The translations under genes and the position numbers were made by a program. Source: Bartonella taylorii (GTDB lineage Bacteria > Pseudomonadota > Alphaproteobacteria > Rhizobiales > Rhizobiaceae). Taken from it: 64,000 nucleotides of DNA. Shown here piece after piece: positions 35,819-45,811 of this stretch (positions are counted from its first letter, which is position 1; each line of letters opens with the position of its first letter). The stretch covers positions 1,815,001 through 1,879,000 of the forward strand of contig NZ_CP083693.1 in assembly GCF_023920105.1 (NCBI RefSeq), given 5' to 3'. The notes beneath the pieces are model-generated. The model searched no databases, was not told where the DNA came from, and saw nothing but the letters and a program-made list of their open reading frames with translations.

Positions 35819-36106
35819 GTGAATGATCTCAAAAACATGAATCTTGATGAACTACAGGAAATGCGCATTCAAATCGATGCAGAATTGAGAAAACGGCAAG
35901 CAAGAGAGAAGCAGAATGCACGGCGTAAAATTCTTGAAATTGCCAATGCGCATGGAATTGATATCGCTGATCTTATAAGTAAAGAGCGCCATTATAGAAA
36001 TCCCAATAACCAGTGGGAATTATGGAATGGGCGTGGGCGTAAACCTAAGTGGATTAAAGAATGGTTGGAGAATGGTTATGCGCTTGAAGAACTAGAAGTA
36101 ACATAA
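35819..36106 (+). CDS. H-NS family DNA-binding protein
   Basis: 95 aa from GTG at 35819, the only start with a proper GGGGAG site (the frame is open to 35768). An N-terminal coiled coil (MNLDELQEMRIQIDAELRKR) for dimerisation is followed by a linker and the C-terminal AT-hook-like H-NS domain YRNPNNQWELWNGRGRKPKW, then EWLENGYALEELEV. Such proteins silence AT-rich foreign DNA. It is divergent from the trw operon and is a natural candidate regulator of it; targets are not shown by the sequence. Confidence 0.85.
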   Translation: MNDLKNMNLDELQEMRIQIDAELRKRQAREKQNARRKILEIANAHGIDIADLISKERHYRNPNNQWELWNGRGRKPKWIKEWLENGYALEELEVT

Positions 36107-37297
36107 CATGTGCAATATTCGCAAGATACGAAGATATCAAGAAATATGAACTCAAGCAGTGTGTTGTCTGGTAATGTGATGAATCAAAACACCAAACTAA
36201 TGCGTCAGTCTAATGTGTCAATAATGTGCTAAGGTGCTTGAACACAGTTATATATGACAGTGCAAAGAGTTTGTTTAACTGTAAGGAGTGTATTGTTGTA
36301 ACAAGTTGGCATCTTGCTAGCTTGAAATGTTGTGACTGCTTTTGCATTAAGATGGTTTACAAAAGGCATTGTTACTCCTTTTCTTAAAAGATTTTTATCC
36401 GCATGTTATTCCTCATTGTTATGTGCAAGCCAATAGTTTTGTGATGATGCATCATAAGAAAATTTGAAATGAGAAAATCTTAAGATATTTTGAGTTTTCA
36501 TTTAAATTGTAAAACGACAGATTTTTTTTATAAACTGATTGGTTGTTTCATGCCTGCATCTTATATGCTTATAATGTTGATTTGTAGAATAGCAATTTGA
36601 GGGCTTTTATGGATTTTTGCTTGAGATTTCTCTTATGAGGCTTTAGGTATAAGCCTTATTTTCTTGTCATTTTTATGGGGTAGATTGGAGAGTGGAAAAC
36701 AGAATCTCTCTGTGATGGGTGTTGGTTTTGGCCTTTTTGTTTTTAGAGGGGGTTGTGATACGTTTGCTGTTTGTCACCCAAAATTTATTGTGTACGTCAA
36801 GGAATAAAGAGTGCGTTGAAGGTTAAAAGATTAAGCACTTTTCAAGCTTCTGTTTGTTTTCTTTGAGTGTGTCGTAGGTGGTAGATGCAATGCACAACTC
36901 ATCTTGTTTGTAGATGTCTGTTGGGATATTTCAATTATTTTAAACGATTTTTTCATTTGATATGCATTTCCGATGCACTGAATATTAGGTTTTTAAATTT
37001 TTAAAAAGTTATTGATTAGATAAATTCTCTGTTACTTAAAAACATTAGGTTACAGTTTGTTTGGTGGTTTTTGTTTTACTTACTTATTATAAGCTCGACT
37101 ACATAATGGGTCCTTTTTGTATTATGAACTAGGTTACGGGATAACTTTTTATCATATCATAAAACGCCTCCGCCTTTGATAGCGTTTAAGAGTTGGAATT
37201 TACCAAAATCTTGGTACATGAAAGTGAGCAAAAAGGTTATCTTAATTAAAGGGATTCTCGTTCATAGATTGCAAAAAACGCAAGGGTATATTTTTTC
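36107..37297. other. 1.2 kb gene-free region beside the trw locus
   Basis: No frame on either strand gives a recognisable protein and I see no tRNA-like cloverleaf. AT-rich with scattered T-runs. A weak inverted pair AAACGC / GCGTTT lies near 37162-37187. The size and position at the trw border suggest decayed DNA left from integration or gene loss. Confidence 0.45.
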
Positions 37298-38611
37298 TTA
37301 GAGAGGGAGCCCCTGTAACAGACGTGGAGCATTTGGAGTGATTCCGGAGGCTTCCTGAATGAAATACTTTTTCATTTTTGGTGTTTGATTGACAATTCCA
37401 AGTCCGACATCGCGGAGCATTCGCAAAAGGAGATTATCATTAGAAAAAAGTTTGTTCAACCAGTCATTACTCAAGGTCATACGTACAATTTCAAAACGTC
37501 TCCAGCGTTGATAGCGCTCCAAAGCAATGAGTGATCCGATATCAAGACCCAACCGTGCTGTTTCGATAATGACTTCAGCGAGTGCGGCGCTGTCGCGTAG
37601 TCCTAAATTGAGTCCTTGTCCTGCAAGGGGGTGGATTGTGTGGGCAGCATCGCCAATGAGAGCAAAACGGGGTTTAATACATTGACGTGTTAAAGAAAGG
37701 CTCAAGGGAAAAGCTTGGCGTTCCCCATTCCAAGAAAGTTTTCCTAGTTGATGACCGATGCGTTTTTCGAGTTCTGTTTCAAAAATAAGAGCGTCAGTTT
37801 TGAGGTAATATTGCGCAGTGTTATGGTGTTCATTCCATACGATGGCGGATCGATTGCCTTTGAGAGGAAGAAGAGCGAAAGGTCCGGCAGGTAAAAAATG
37901 TTGAATTGCTTGGCCATGATGGGGTTTTTCATGTTCAATTGTGCAAATGATTGCTGTTTGTTTATAGGGATGAGAAAAGTTTTTAAGGCCTGCTTTTTCG
38001 CGTAATTGAGAATGCGCTCCGTCGGCCGCAATCAGTAATTTTGTTTGCCATATTTCTTCATTGCTTAATGTGACAGTTGTGTGTTGTGTTTCTTGATGAA
38101 AATCAACGACACGCATATTTGCAATGAAATTAATATCCAGATCTTGTACACGCTTTTTTAAAGCATTCATGAGTTTTCTTTGTTCTACCATAGCAGCAAA
38201 GGGTTCGTTGGGAGTGATATCTCCTTCAAAGGTTAAAAGAGTTGGTTTGACAGGATCATCTGTGCATGCATCTGTTATGATCATTGAATGAATGGGTTGG
38301 GTATAGGGTTTTATATGTTTCCAACATTGTAATTGTTTTAACATACGAATAGAAGCAGCAGCGAGGGCGAGAGCTCGTATATTGGAAGTGGGAAGTTCTT
38401 CTTGAGAAGCAGCATCGACGATATTAATTTTCAGTTCAGGGGCTGCTTGTTTGAGCGCTATTGCCAGCGTAAGGCCAACAGCTGCACCGCCTGCAATAAG
38501 GAGATCACATTGTCTTATATTTTTATTGGATTGTAGATTTCTCTTAGATTTCACACTTTTATTGGGATCGGAATGCACAACGCTTCGTTCCATTATTTGC
38601 AGTTTTTTCAT
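37298..38611 (-). CDS. FAD-dependent ubiquinone biosynthesis hydroxylase (UbiH/UbiF family)
   Basis: 437 aa flavin monooxygenase. The N-terminal dinucleotide fold is CDLLIAGGAAVGLTLAIALK (about 35-55), then the DGAHSQLRE motif and the FAD ribityl site LIGDAAHTIHPLAGQGLNLG (about 330). This fits the class that hydroxylates the ubiquinone ring. The first 30 residues are a basic extension not common in the family. It could be UbiH, UbiF or the broad-specificity UbiL/UbiM type; motifs alone do not decide. Divergent from ftsK. Confidence 0.88.
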   Translation of the reverse strand: MKKLQIMERSVVHSDPNKSVKSKRNLQSNKNIRQCDLLIAGGAAVGLTLAIALKQAAPELKINIVDAASQEELPTSNIRALALAAASIRMLKQLQCWKHIKPYTQPIHSMIITDACTDDPVKPTLLTFEGDITPNEPFAAMVEQRKLMNALKKRVQDLDINFIANMRVVDFHQETQHTTVTLSNEEIWQTKLLIAADGAHSQLREKAGLKNFSHPYKQTAIICTIEHEKPHHGQAIQHFLPAGPFALLPLKGNRSAIVWNEHHNTAQYYLKTDALIFETELEKRIGHQLGKLSWNGERQAFPLSLSLTRQCIKPRFALIGDAAHTIHPLAGQGLNLGLRDSAALAEVIIETARLGLDIGSLIALERYQRWRRFEIVRMTLSNDWLNKLFSNDNLLLRMLRDVGLGIVNQTPKMKKYFIQEASGITPNAPRLLQGLPL

Positions 38612-38764
38612 TCTTAAACGAAAAAGGTATCTTTCTTCAATAACACCTTTTATATCATATTATAAGAAGATTGTTATAATTATGATGGTTAAAACTGTGT
38701 TAATATTTTTTGATTATAATCTTGTAACTCTTTAATGCAAAGGTTTTGTATTTGGAATTTATGA

Positions 38765-41209
38765 ATGCACCAAAGTTCTTCCCCTTATGATTCATTAGAA
38801 GTGCAGAAATCTTATAGTTCACGGCTTATTGAAATGTTTTTACGCCAGATTGGTGTTTTCATTGGGCTTGGGATTTTGGGTTTCATTATTTTTTGCGTTT
38901 TCGCTTTGGCAACTTGGAATATTGCAGATCCGTCATTAACGCATGCAAGTGCAAATAGGGTTACAAACTTTATGGGGTGGCCGGGTGCAATTTTCTCAGA
39001 TTTTGTCATGCAGTTTTTTGGTTTGGCAAGTCTTGGTATTTTATTGCCGCCATTATTTTGGTCGTTTCTTTTGCTTGCACAAAAAGATATACATAATTTG
39101 TTTTTTCGTCTTTTTCTGTGGGGGGGGTCAACAGTTTGTTTTTTAGTTTCTTTTGCTCTTATGACCCCTATTATTCCTTTTACGTATTGGCCATTGCCGA
39201 TGGGCTTGGGGGGAGTTCTAGGGGATAAAGTTTTAAGTGCTGCTTATTTAATCTTTCCTGCTTTTCTTTCTCCATTTCAAAATGTGCTTTTGGGTGTGGC
39301 TCTTATTCTTTTAAGTTTTTTAATGGCTGCTTTTGCGGGTAATGTGGTGTGGCGACGCAAAAAAAATAAAAGGAAAACAAAAAATATTCAGAAAATAGAA
39401 AAAATAGAAAATGTGAATCCAGTTTTCGATGAGTTAGAAGATGAAGAAGATTTTACAGATAGAGCACAACACGGTTTTTTTGCTACGACTTTTGGCGCCA
39501 TTTTACACCTTTTTTATTTTTTACAAGCACGATTTTTTCGTTTTTTCTTCTTCAAAAGTCGCTTTAAGAGACAAGGAAAGTCATTTGATCGGATTGAACC
39601 GGTTTTTCTTGATGAAAAAATGAAAGATCAAGAAAAGCAAGATAAGGCGCCGGTTTCTCCCTTGAAAGGCCGTGTTTTTAAGCCGTTAAAGGCTTCTTCA
39701 AAAGATGGTTTTCTTCTTCCACTTTTGGATTATCTTTCGGTTTCTCCACCGGCAGTAAGAGATGCAAAGCTTTCTCCTGCTGCCTTAAGAGCAAATTCAC
39801 AGGAACTTGAAGGTGTTTTGTTAGATTTTGGAGTGAAGGGAAAAATTATTGATGCACGTCCTGGTCCGGTGGTGACTTTGTATGAATTTGAACCGGCAGC
39901 TGGTATTAAGTCTTCCCGTATTATTGGTTTGGCAGATGATATTGCGCGTTCGATGCGTGCGATTTCAGCGCGTGTTGCTGTGGTTCCAGGGCGTAATGTG
40001 ATTGGAATAGAATTGCCCAATGCAACGCGTGAGATGGTTTATTTACGAGAAATTTTGCAAGCGCAGGAATTTGTTGAGAGTAAAGCAAAACTAGGGCTTG
40101 CTTTGGGCAAGACTATAGGGGGTGAAACGGTTATCGCAGATTTAGCAAAAATGCCGCATCTTCTGGTGGCAGGTACAACGGGATCGGGAAAATCTGTCGC
40201 CATTAATACGATGATTTTATCGCTTCTTTATCGTATGACACCTGATCAATGTCGTCTCATCATGGTGGATCCCAAAATGCTTGAACTTTCAGTTTATGAT
40301 GGCATTCCCCATTTGTTAACACCTGTGGTAACAGATCCTAAAAAAGCGGTCATTGCGCTTAAGTGGGCTGTTCGTGAAATGGAAGAGCGATACAGCAAAA
40401 TGTCAAAAGTTGGTGTCCGCAATATTGATGGATTTAATGCGCGTCTCAAAGAAGCAGAAAATCAGGGGGAAACAATAACTCGTACAGTTCAAGTTGGGTT
40501 TGATCACGAGACCGGAGAGCCGCTTTACGAAACAGAAACTCTCGATTTGAGTCCTATGCCCTATATTGTTGTCATTATTGATGAAATGGCTGATTTGATG
40601 ATGGTTGCCGGTAAAGATATTGAAGGGGCTGTGCAGCGCTTAGCGCAAATGGCGCGTGCCGCTGGTATTCATGTGATTATGGCGACACAACGTCCTTCGG
40701 TGGATGTGATCACTGGAACGATAAAAGCTAATTTTCCTACACGTATTTCTTTTTCTGTAAGTTCAAAAATTGATAGCCGGACAATTCTTGGTGAACAGGG
40801 AGCTGAGCAGTTGTTGGGACAAGGAGATATGCTCTTCATGATGGGAGGAGGGCGTATTCAGCGAGTTCATGGACCTTTTGTGGCTGATGACGAAGTTGAG
40901 CAGGTTGTGGTGCATCTCAAAGCGCAAGCACGGCCCGATTATTTGGAAACCATTACGCAGGACATTTCAGAAAATGATACAGATACTTCTTTGATTTCTC
41001 CTTCAGCAGATGATCCCTATAGTCAAGCTGTTGCTGTTGTTCTGCGTGATCGTAAGGCTTCCACCTCTTACATTCAACGCCGTTTAGGTATTGGCTATAA
41101 TCGTGCTGCTTCCTTGATTGAACGGATGGAAGAAGAAGGTATCATTAGTCCAGCCAATCATGCGGGTAAACGGGAAATTTTGGTACCTGCGGAAGAAGAA
41201 CATTTTTAA
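38765..41209 (+). CDS. ftsK: DNA translocase FtsK
   Basis: 814 aa septal DNA pump that clears the closing division site and activates XerCD. Four N-terminal membrane helices (within about residues 25-195), a short charged linker, then the alpha/beta motor: GKTIGGETVIADLAKMPHLL, Walker A GTTGSGKSVAINT (about 470), Walker B VVIIDEMADLMMV, and VIMATQRPSVDVITG. The winged-helix gamma domain reads YIQRRLGIGYNRAASLIERM. Its 3' end is copied in decayed form downstream. Confidence 0.95.
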   Translation: MHQSSSPYDSLEVQKSYSSRLIEMFLRQIGVFIGLGILGFIIFCVFALATWNIADPSLTHASANRVTNFMGWPGAIFSDFVMQFFGLASLGILLPPLFWSFLLLAQKDIHNLFFRLFLWGGSTVCFLVSFALMTPIIPFTYWPLPMGLGGVLGDKVLSAAYLIFPAFLSPFQNVLLGVALILLSFLMAAFAGNVVWRRKKNKRKTKNIQKIEKIENVNPVFDELEDEEDFTDRAQHGFFATTFGAILHLFYFLQARFFRFFFFKSRFKRQGKSFDRIEPVFLDEKMKDQEKQDKAPVSPLKGRVFKPLKASSKDGFLLPLLDYLSVSPPAVRDAKLSPAALRANSQELEGVLLDFGVKGKIIDARPGPVVTLYEFEPAAGIKSSRIIGLADDIARSMRAISARVAVVPGRNVIGIELPNATREMVYLREILQAQEFVESKAKLGLALGKTIGGETVIADLAKMPHLLVAGTTGSGKSVAINTMILSLLYRMTPDQCRLIMVDPKMLELSVYDGIPHLLTPVVTDPKKAVIALKWAVREMEERYSKMSKVGVRNIDGFNARLKEAENQGETITRTVQVGFDHETGEPLYETETLDLSPMPYIVVIIDEMADLMMVAGKDIEGAVQRLAQMARAAGIHVIMATQRPSVDVITGTIKANFPTRISFSVSSKIDSRTILGEQGAEQLLGQGDMLFMMGGGRIQRVHGPFVADDEVEQVVVHLKAQARPDYLETITQDISENDTDTSLISPSADDPYSQAVAVVLRDRKASTSYIQRRLGIGYNRAASLIERMEEEGIISPANHAGKREILVPAEEEHF

Positions 41210-41296
41210 AATGAAATCTTTGGCGTTTTTTTCACAATTTTAGAGAAGAATATTTATTTATCATCTGTTGTTTATATTAAAAGTAAATATATTGGA

Positions 41297-41460
41297 AACG
41301 TTTTTTACCTCTAAAAGAGAGTACTACGTTCCAGGAATTATTATTTTGTGAGATATTTTACTTTTCCTTTTAAATGTTGACTGTAATCGTGCTGCTTCGT
41401 TGATTTGGTGGATGGAAGAAGAAGGTATTCTTAATGTTGCAAATCACGCAGGTACATGAG
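41297..41460 (+). pseudogene. Decayed lolA start and ftsK end in the ftsK-lolA gap
   Basis: Two remnants follow each other. 41300-41372 resembles the lolA 5' end (AAACGTTTTTTACC against AAACGTTTTTTTTACTGC; GGAATTATTATTTTG and ACTTTTCCT blocks). 41386-41460 resembles the ftsK end (AATCGTGCTGCTTC, ATGGAAGAAGAAGGTATT), with substitutions and a stop. After it the intergenic ATTTATTTATCAT is repeated too. This is the footprint of a ~290 bp tandem duplication of the ftsK-lolA junction. Confidence 0.75.
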
Positions 41461-41596
41461 AGACTTTGATGTCTTTTGAAATAAAAATCTTTTGATAGTT
41501 TTTCAAAAAATATCTTTCTCTTTTAAAGGAGGGTATTTATTTATCATTCGTTGTTTTATTGCAAGGTAAAACCGTATCGCTTGGGAGCATTTTTTT

Positions 41597-42205
41597 ATGA
41601 AAACGTTTTTTTTACTGCGGAGAAAAGTCTTTGCATTTCTTGGAATTATTGTTTTTGGGAGCTTAACTTTTCCTGCTGTTTCACAATCATCCCAACAAGT
41701 GGTAAGGGCGCAGAATGTTGTCAATCGCTTTGCAGCGATTAAAACAATGACAGGTGATTTTATTCAATTTAGCCCAAAAGGAAAGATGTCTCAAGGGACA
41801 TTTTATTTAGAGCGTCCAGGAAAGATTCGTTTTATTTATAAAAAATTACCTTTACAGATCATTGCAGATGGCCAGTTTGTTGGAATTAACAATCGTGCTC
41901 TGAATACTTGGAATTTCTCACAGCTTTTTCAAACGCCAATGAAGTTTTTGTTGGATGATAAAATTAATGTTTCAACAGGGCGTTTATTAGCATTTCGTGA
42001 AGATCCAGGAGCGGTGACGATTGTTCTGCGGGATAAAAGCATTGGAGCAGGGCAAATAAGGATGGTGTTTGATTCTAAAAGCACTGCTTTACGGCAGTGG
42101 ACAATTGTTGATCAACAAAATCTGGAAACCACTGTTCAAATCATGAATGTACGGACGGGCGTTAGGTTTGCTGATGGGATGTTCACGCTTCCCTCAAAAA
42201 AATAG
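41597..42205 (+). CDS. lolA: Outer-membrane lipoprotein carrier protein LolA
   Basis: 202 aa periplasmic chaperone that carries lipoproteins from LolCDE to the outer membrane. Signal peptide with FAFLGIIVFGSLTFPAVS; the LolA fold begins VVNRFAAIKTMTGDFIQFSP, followed by GTFYLERPGKIRFIY and IVLRDKS. It follows ftsK in plus orientation as in many Rhizobiales. Its start region was the source of a degraded duplicate upstream. Confidence 0.92.
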   Translation: MKTFFLLRRKVFAFLGIIVFGSLTFPAVSQSSQQVVRAQNVVNRFAAIKTMTGDFIQFSPKGKMSQGTFYLERPGKIRFIYKKLPLQIIADGQFVGINNRALNTWNFSQLFQTPMKFLLDDKINVSTGRLLAFREDPGAVTIVLRDKSIGAGQIRMVFDSKSTALRQWTIVDQQNLETTVQIMNVRTGVRFADGMFTLPSKK

Positions 42206-42235
42206 TGCACTGTTATAATATCGGAATTGAAACGA

Positions 42236-43051
42236 ATGTTCTTTCGTATTGCGACTTGGAATATTAATTCTATTCGTTTGCGTCTTACGCAGGTTTTTCA
42301 GTATTTGGATATCTTTGCGGCAGATGTTTTGTGTCTACAGGAGACAAAATGTCCAGATGCTTTATTTCCAGTTGAGGCTTTTGAAGCGGCTGGATATAAG
42401 CATATCGCATTGAGCGGACAAAAATCTTACAACGGTGTAGCGATTGTATCGCGTTTGCCTTTCAAGAGTGTTGAAAAGCGTTCCTTTTGTCAAAAGGAAG
42501 ATTGCCGTTACATTTCGGTTATTGTTGAAGCCTATGGAAGAAATGTGAGGATTCATAATTTCTATGTTCCCGCTGGGGGTGATGTTCCTGACGCCGATGT
42601 AAATGAAAAGTTCCGTCATAAACTTGATTTTTTAGAAGAAATGTCTTCCATTCGAGCTGATCAGGGAGATGGTCTTTCTTCTCTTTTGGTGGGTGATTTG
42701 AATATTGCGCCTTTGGCAGAGGATGTTTGGTCTCATCAGCAATTGTTGAAGGTTGTAAGCCATACACCCATTGAAACTGAGCGTTTACAGGCTTTGTGTT
42801 GCCAAGGTGGGTGGGTTGATTTGATGCGTATGCATATTCCCATTCCTACCAAGCTTTATACATGGTGGAGTTATCGTGCACGTGATTGGGCGCTTGCTAA
42901 TCGTGGGCGGCGGCTTGACCATATTTGGTCTTCTCCAGATCTCGTTCCTTTTGTGGCGGATCTTGCGGTTTTTCGTGTTGCACGGGGGTGGAATCAGCCT
43001 TCAGATCATGTTCCAGTACAAACTATATTTGATTTTTCACGTCAAGTTTGA
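42236..43051 (+). CDS. xthA: Exodeoxyribonuclease III
   Basis: 271 aa AP endonuclease / 3'-5' exonuclease for base-excision repair. Endonuclease/exonuclease/phosphatase fold with FRIATWNINSIRLR, the metal ligand Glu36 in VLCLQETKCP, the catalytic GDLNIAP and LDHIWSS, and the final SDHVPVQ. The frame opens at TTG 42227, but the ATG at 42236 gives the standard start. It lies 30 bp after lolA. Confidence 0.93.
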   Translation: MFFRIATWNINSIRLRLTQVFQYLDIFAADVLCLQETKCPDALFPVEAFEAAGYKHIALSGQKSYNGVAIVSRLPFKSVEKRSFCQKEDCRYISVIVEAYGRNVRIHNFYVPAGGDVPDADVNEKFRHKLDFLEEMSSIRADQGDGLSSLLVGDLNIAPLAEDVWSHQQLLKVVSHTPIETERLQALCCQGGWVDLMRMHIPIPTKLYTWWSYRARDWALANRGRRLDHIWSSPDLVPFVADLAVFRVARGWNQPSDHVPVQTIFDFSRQV

Positions 43052-43106
43052 AATAAGAGGTAAATAAAGTATTAATAATTGATTCTGGAGAAATACGGGA
43101 GACTAG

Positions 43107-44585
43107 ATGCATATCAGCAAGTGGGTTGTTTCTAACAGATTGCTTTATAGTGTTTTGTTGTGTTTTTTTATATTATCAGGATGTATGGTTGGTCCTAATT
43201 ACCATAAGACAACTTTTCGTGTTCCAGCAGTTTGGGGGGAGCAGTCTGCACAGACGTCTGGGCGTGCGGATGTGCTTGCAGGATGGTGGCGGCGTTTAAA
43301 TGACCCTGTTTTGAATGCGTTAATGAATTATGCGATTTCTGGAAATAATAGTGTTGCCGTTGCCAAAGCACGGGTTCGTGAAGCGCGGGCTGGTTTAGGA
43401 CAAGCTGTGGGATCTCTTTTGCCTAGTGTGTCAAATTCAATCTCAGGAACGCGTAGTAGTTCTGAGCAATCTGATGCGTTCTTCAGTCAATATCGTAGTG
43501 GTTTTGATGCAAGTTGGGAACTTGATTTTTTTGGTGGGCGTAAGCGGGCGGTAGAAGCAGCACGTTATGGTCTTGACGCGGCTGTGGAAGATATGCGCGC
43601 AACAATGGTGACGCTGTTGGGAGATGTGGCAACAAATTATGTTCAAGTGCGTGGTTGGCAACAGAAATTGTTGATTGTGCGGCAGATTGCTTTATCCCAG
43701 CGTAAAACATATGAATTAATGCGTGCCAAATTGAAGGCTGGTGATATATCTGAGCTTGATGTTTCAAATGCCCAAGCACAAATGGCAAATACAGAAGCAG
43801 ATATTTCACAAATGGAAGCGAATTTAGCGATGAGCATTCATCGCCTTTCCGTTTTAACTGGTCATGTGCCTATGGCTTTGAAGGATCTTTTGCAAAAGAA
43901 TGCTAAGCACGCAAAGATTCCGCAGCCAAAATGGCCAATACCAGCGGGAATTCCAGCTGATATTTTGTTGACACGTCCGGATTTACGACGGGCAGAACGC
44001 CAATATGCTCAAGCGACAGCACGCATTGGTCAGCGTGAAGCTGATCGCTATCCCTCTCTTTCTTTAACTGGGAATATTTCGACAGTAGCAACGGCAATAG
44101 ATCAATTATGGAAAAATTCAACGATCGGATGGTCTTTTGGACCGGGGCTTCGTTTTCCTTTCTTTAATGGAGGGCAGGTTGTGGCGTCTGTGGCGGTAGC
44201 ACGTGCACAGCGCGATCAAGCTTTTATTACTTATCGGGCGGCTGTATTAGGAGCTCTGGAAGACGTGGAAAATGCGCTTGTAAGATTGACAAAAGAGCAC
44301 CAGCGATTAGAAAAGCTTATTGTTGCAAATAAAGCGTCTCTCCATTCATTAAAGCTTTCACGGAGTCTCTTTGAAAATGGAAATATCAGCTTCCTTGAAT
44401 TGTTAAATGCTAATCGTTCCTATTATTCTTCGCAAATGGCGCTTAAAGATAGCCGTGTTTCTTTGGTTACTCAATATATTACCTTGATGAAGGCATTAGG
44501 TGGTGGTTGGGATGGCGTGGTTGATGTTTCACGTTCGGAAGTTGTTGATGGTGCACCGCGTTCGCATACGAGAGTAGGGCAATGA
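43107..44585 (+). CDS. Outer-membrane efflux lipoprotein (NodT/TolC family)
   Basis: 492 aa outer-membrane channel of a tripartite pump. The signal peptide ends in the lipobox ILSGC, followed by MVGPNYHKTTFRVP typical of NodT-type proteins. Two OEP repeats follow with ALMNYAISGNNSVAVAKARV and LLTRPDLRRAERQYAQATARIG. It overlaps the next gene (MacA-like) by 4 bp, and with MacB forms an operon, so it is probably the dedicated outlet of that pump. Confidence 0.92.
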   Translation: MHISKWVVSNRLLYSVLLCFFILSGCMVGPNYHKTTFRVPAVWGEQSAQTSGRADVLAGWWRRLNDPVLNALMNYAISGNNSVAVAKARVREARAGLGQAVGSLLPSVSNSISGTRSSSEQSDAFFSQYRSGFDASWELDFFGGRKRAVEAARYGLDAAVEDMRATMVTLLGDVATNYVQVRGWQQKLLIVRQIALSQRKTYELMRAKLKAGDISELDVSNAQAQMANTEADISQMEANLAMSIHRLSVLTGHVPMALKDLLQKNAKHAKIPQPKWPIPAGIPADILLTRPDLRRAERQYAQATARIGQREADRYPSLSLTGNISTVATAIDQLWKNSTIGWSFGPGLRFPFFNGGQVVASVAVARAQRDQAFITYRAAVLGALEDVENALVRLTKEHQRLEKLIVANKASLHSLKLSRSLFENGNISFLELLNANRSYYSSQMALKDSRVSLVTQYITLMKALGGGWDGVVDVSRSEVVDGAPRSHTRVGQ

Positions 44586-45808
44586 AAAAAAGTTTTATAA
44601 AAAATTTCATTACAAAACACAAAAAACTTTCTTTATTTTTAACTGGTATCCTTCTTCTCCTCTTTTTTTTATGGCTTCGTTCTGTTTTTTGGGGAACATC
44701 ATCACCGGTTTATATGACAGCAGTGGTGAAGCGTGGTGATATCGAGGAAAGTGTTTTGGCTTCTGGTCTTGTGCGTCCTTATCGGTTGGTAGCTGTTGGT
44801 GCACGTGCAACAGGGCGAGTAGTTTCAATGCGCGTTTTCCCAGGCAGTGTTGTGAAAGAAGGGGATCTTTTGGCAGAAATTGATCCTACAGATCAAGAAA
44901 ATGATCTGAAAAGAAAAAAAGCAGCATTATCCCATTATTATGCGAGTTTGGTAGAACAAGAAGCTTATCTCTCTCTTGCGCAGAAAAATTTAGAGCGTCA
45001 GAAAAAAATGATCGAATCACATGCAATTTCACGGGCTAATTTCGATGATGCTGCAACACAAGTGAAAATACGCGCGGCGCAAATTGCTCAGCTTCGGCAG
45101 CAGATTGTACAAGCACAAATTGATGTGGACAGTGCAGAAGTCAATTTAGGTTATACGAGGGTGACTGCTCCTTCAGCGGGCACAGTGTTAGCAACGGTTG
45201 TAGAAGAAGGGCAGAATGTCAATGCCGTTCAGTCGGCTCCGACGATTGTTATTTTAGGCGATTTGTCAAAGATGACTGTCAAAGCGCAAATCTCAGAAGC
45301 TGATATTCTTAAAGTGCGTGCTGGACAACCACTCTATTTTACCGTTTTGGGCAATTCGCAGCGTCGTTATGAGGGAACTCTAGAAAGAGTAGAGCCGGCA
45401 CCTGAATCAATTCGTGCTGATGTGAGTATCAATCCTGGTGTGCTCGGAGGTTCTGGTTCTCTGGCATCATCGGCTATCTATTATAACGGTATTGTGCATG
45501 TCGATAATGCGGATAATTTTTTGCGTACTTATATGACTGCACAAGTTCATATTATCTTAGGGCGTGCTCAAAATGTTTTGTTGGTTCCAAGTGATGCTTT
45601 ACGTGATGAAACAAAAGAGCATAAAGCATGGGTTTCTCTTTTAGTAGGGAAAAATAAGGTGGTTGCAAAACAGGTGACTGTTGGGCTTAATAACAAAGTT
45701 GTAGCAGAGATTGTTTCAGGCCTTAATGAGGGTGATGTCGTCATTACCGGTTCGCGCGATGGGGTAATGCCAGATATTCCTGATGAACATAGTGAAGATG
45801 AGAGCTAA
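44582..45808 (+). CDS. macA: MacA-like periplasmic efflux adaptor
   Basis: 408 aa HlyD/RND-type membrane fusion protein. One N-terminal membrane helix (LSLFLTGILLLLFFLWL), split lipoyl domain (VKRGDIEESVLASGLVRP and YTRVTAPSAGTVLATVVEEG), an alpha-helical hairpin with a long coiled coil (about 95-170), and a beta-barrel with DVVITGSRDG at the end. It links MacB to the outer-membrane channel encoded just upstream. Confidence 0.92.
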   Translation: MKKSFIKNFITKHKKLSLFLTGILLLLFFLWLRSVFWGTSSPVYMTAVVKRGDIEESVLASGLVRPYRLVAVGARATGRVVSMRVFPGSVVKEGDLLAEIDPTDQENDLKRKKAALSHYYASLVEQEAYLSLAQKNLERQKKMIESHAISRANFDDAATQVKIRAAQIAQLRQQIVQAQIDVDSAEVNLGYTRVTAPSAGTVLATVVEEGQNVNAVQSAPTIVILGDLSKMTVKAQISEADILKVRAGQPLYFTVLGNSQRRYEGTLERVEPAPESIRADVSINPGVLGGSGSLASSAIYYNGIVHVDNADNFLRTYMTAQVHIILGRAQNVLLVPSDALRDETKEHKAWVSLLVGKNKVVAKQVTVGLNNKVVAEIVSGLNEGDVVITGSRDGVMPDIPDEHSEDES

Positions 45809-45811
45809 AGC

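Noticed and set aside
36107..37297. tRNA or integrase attachment site at the trw border
   Set aside because: I found no tRNA-like arms and no direct repeat pair flanking the locus that I could support by eye.
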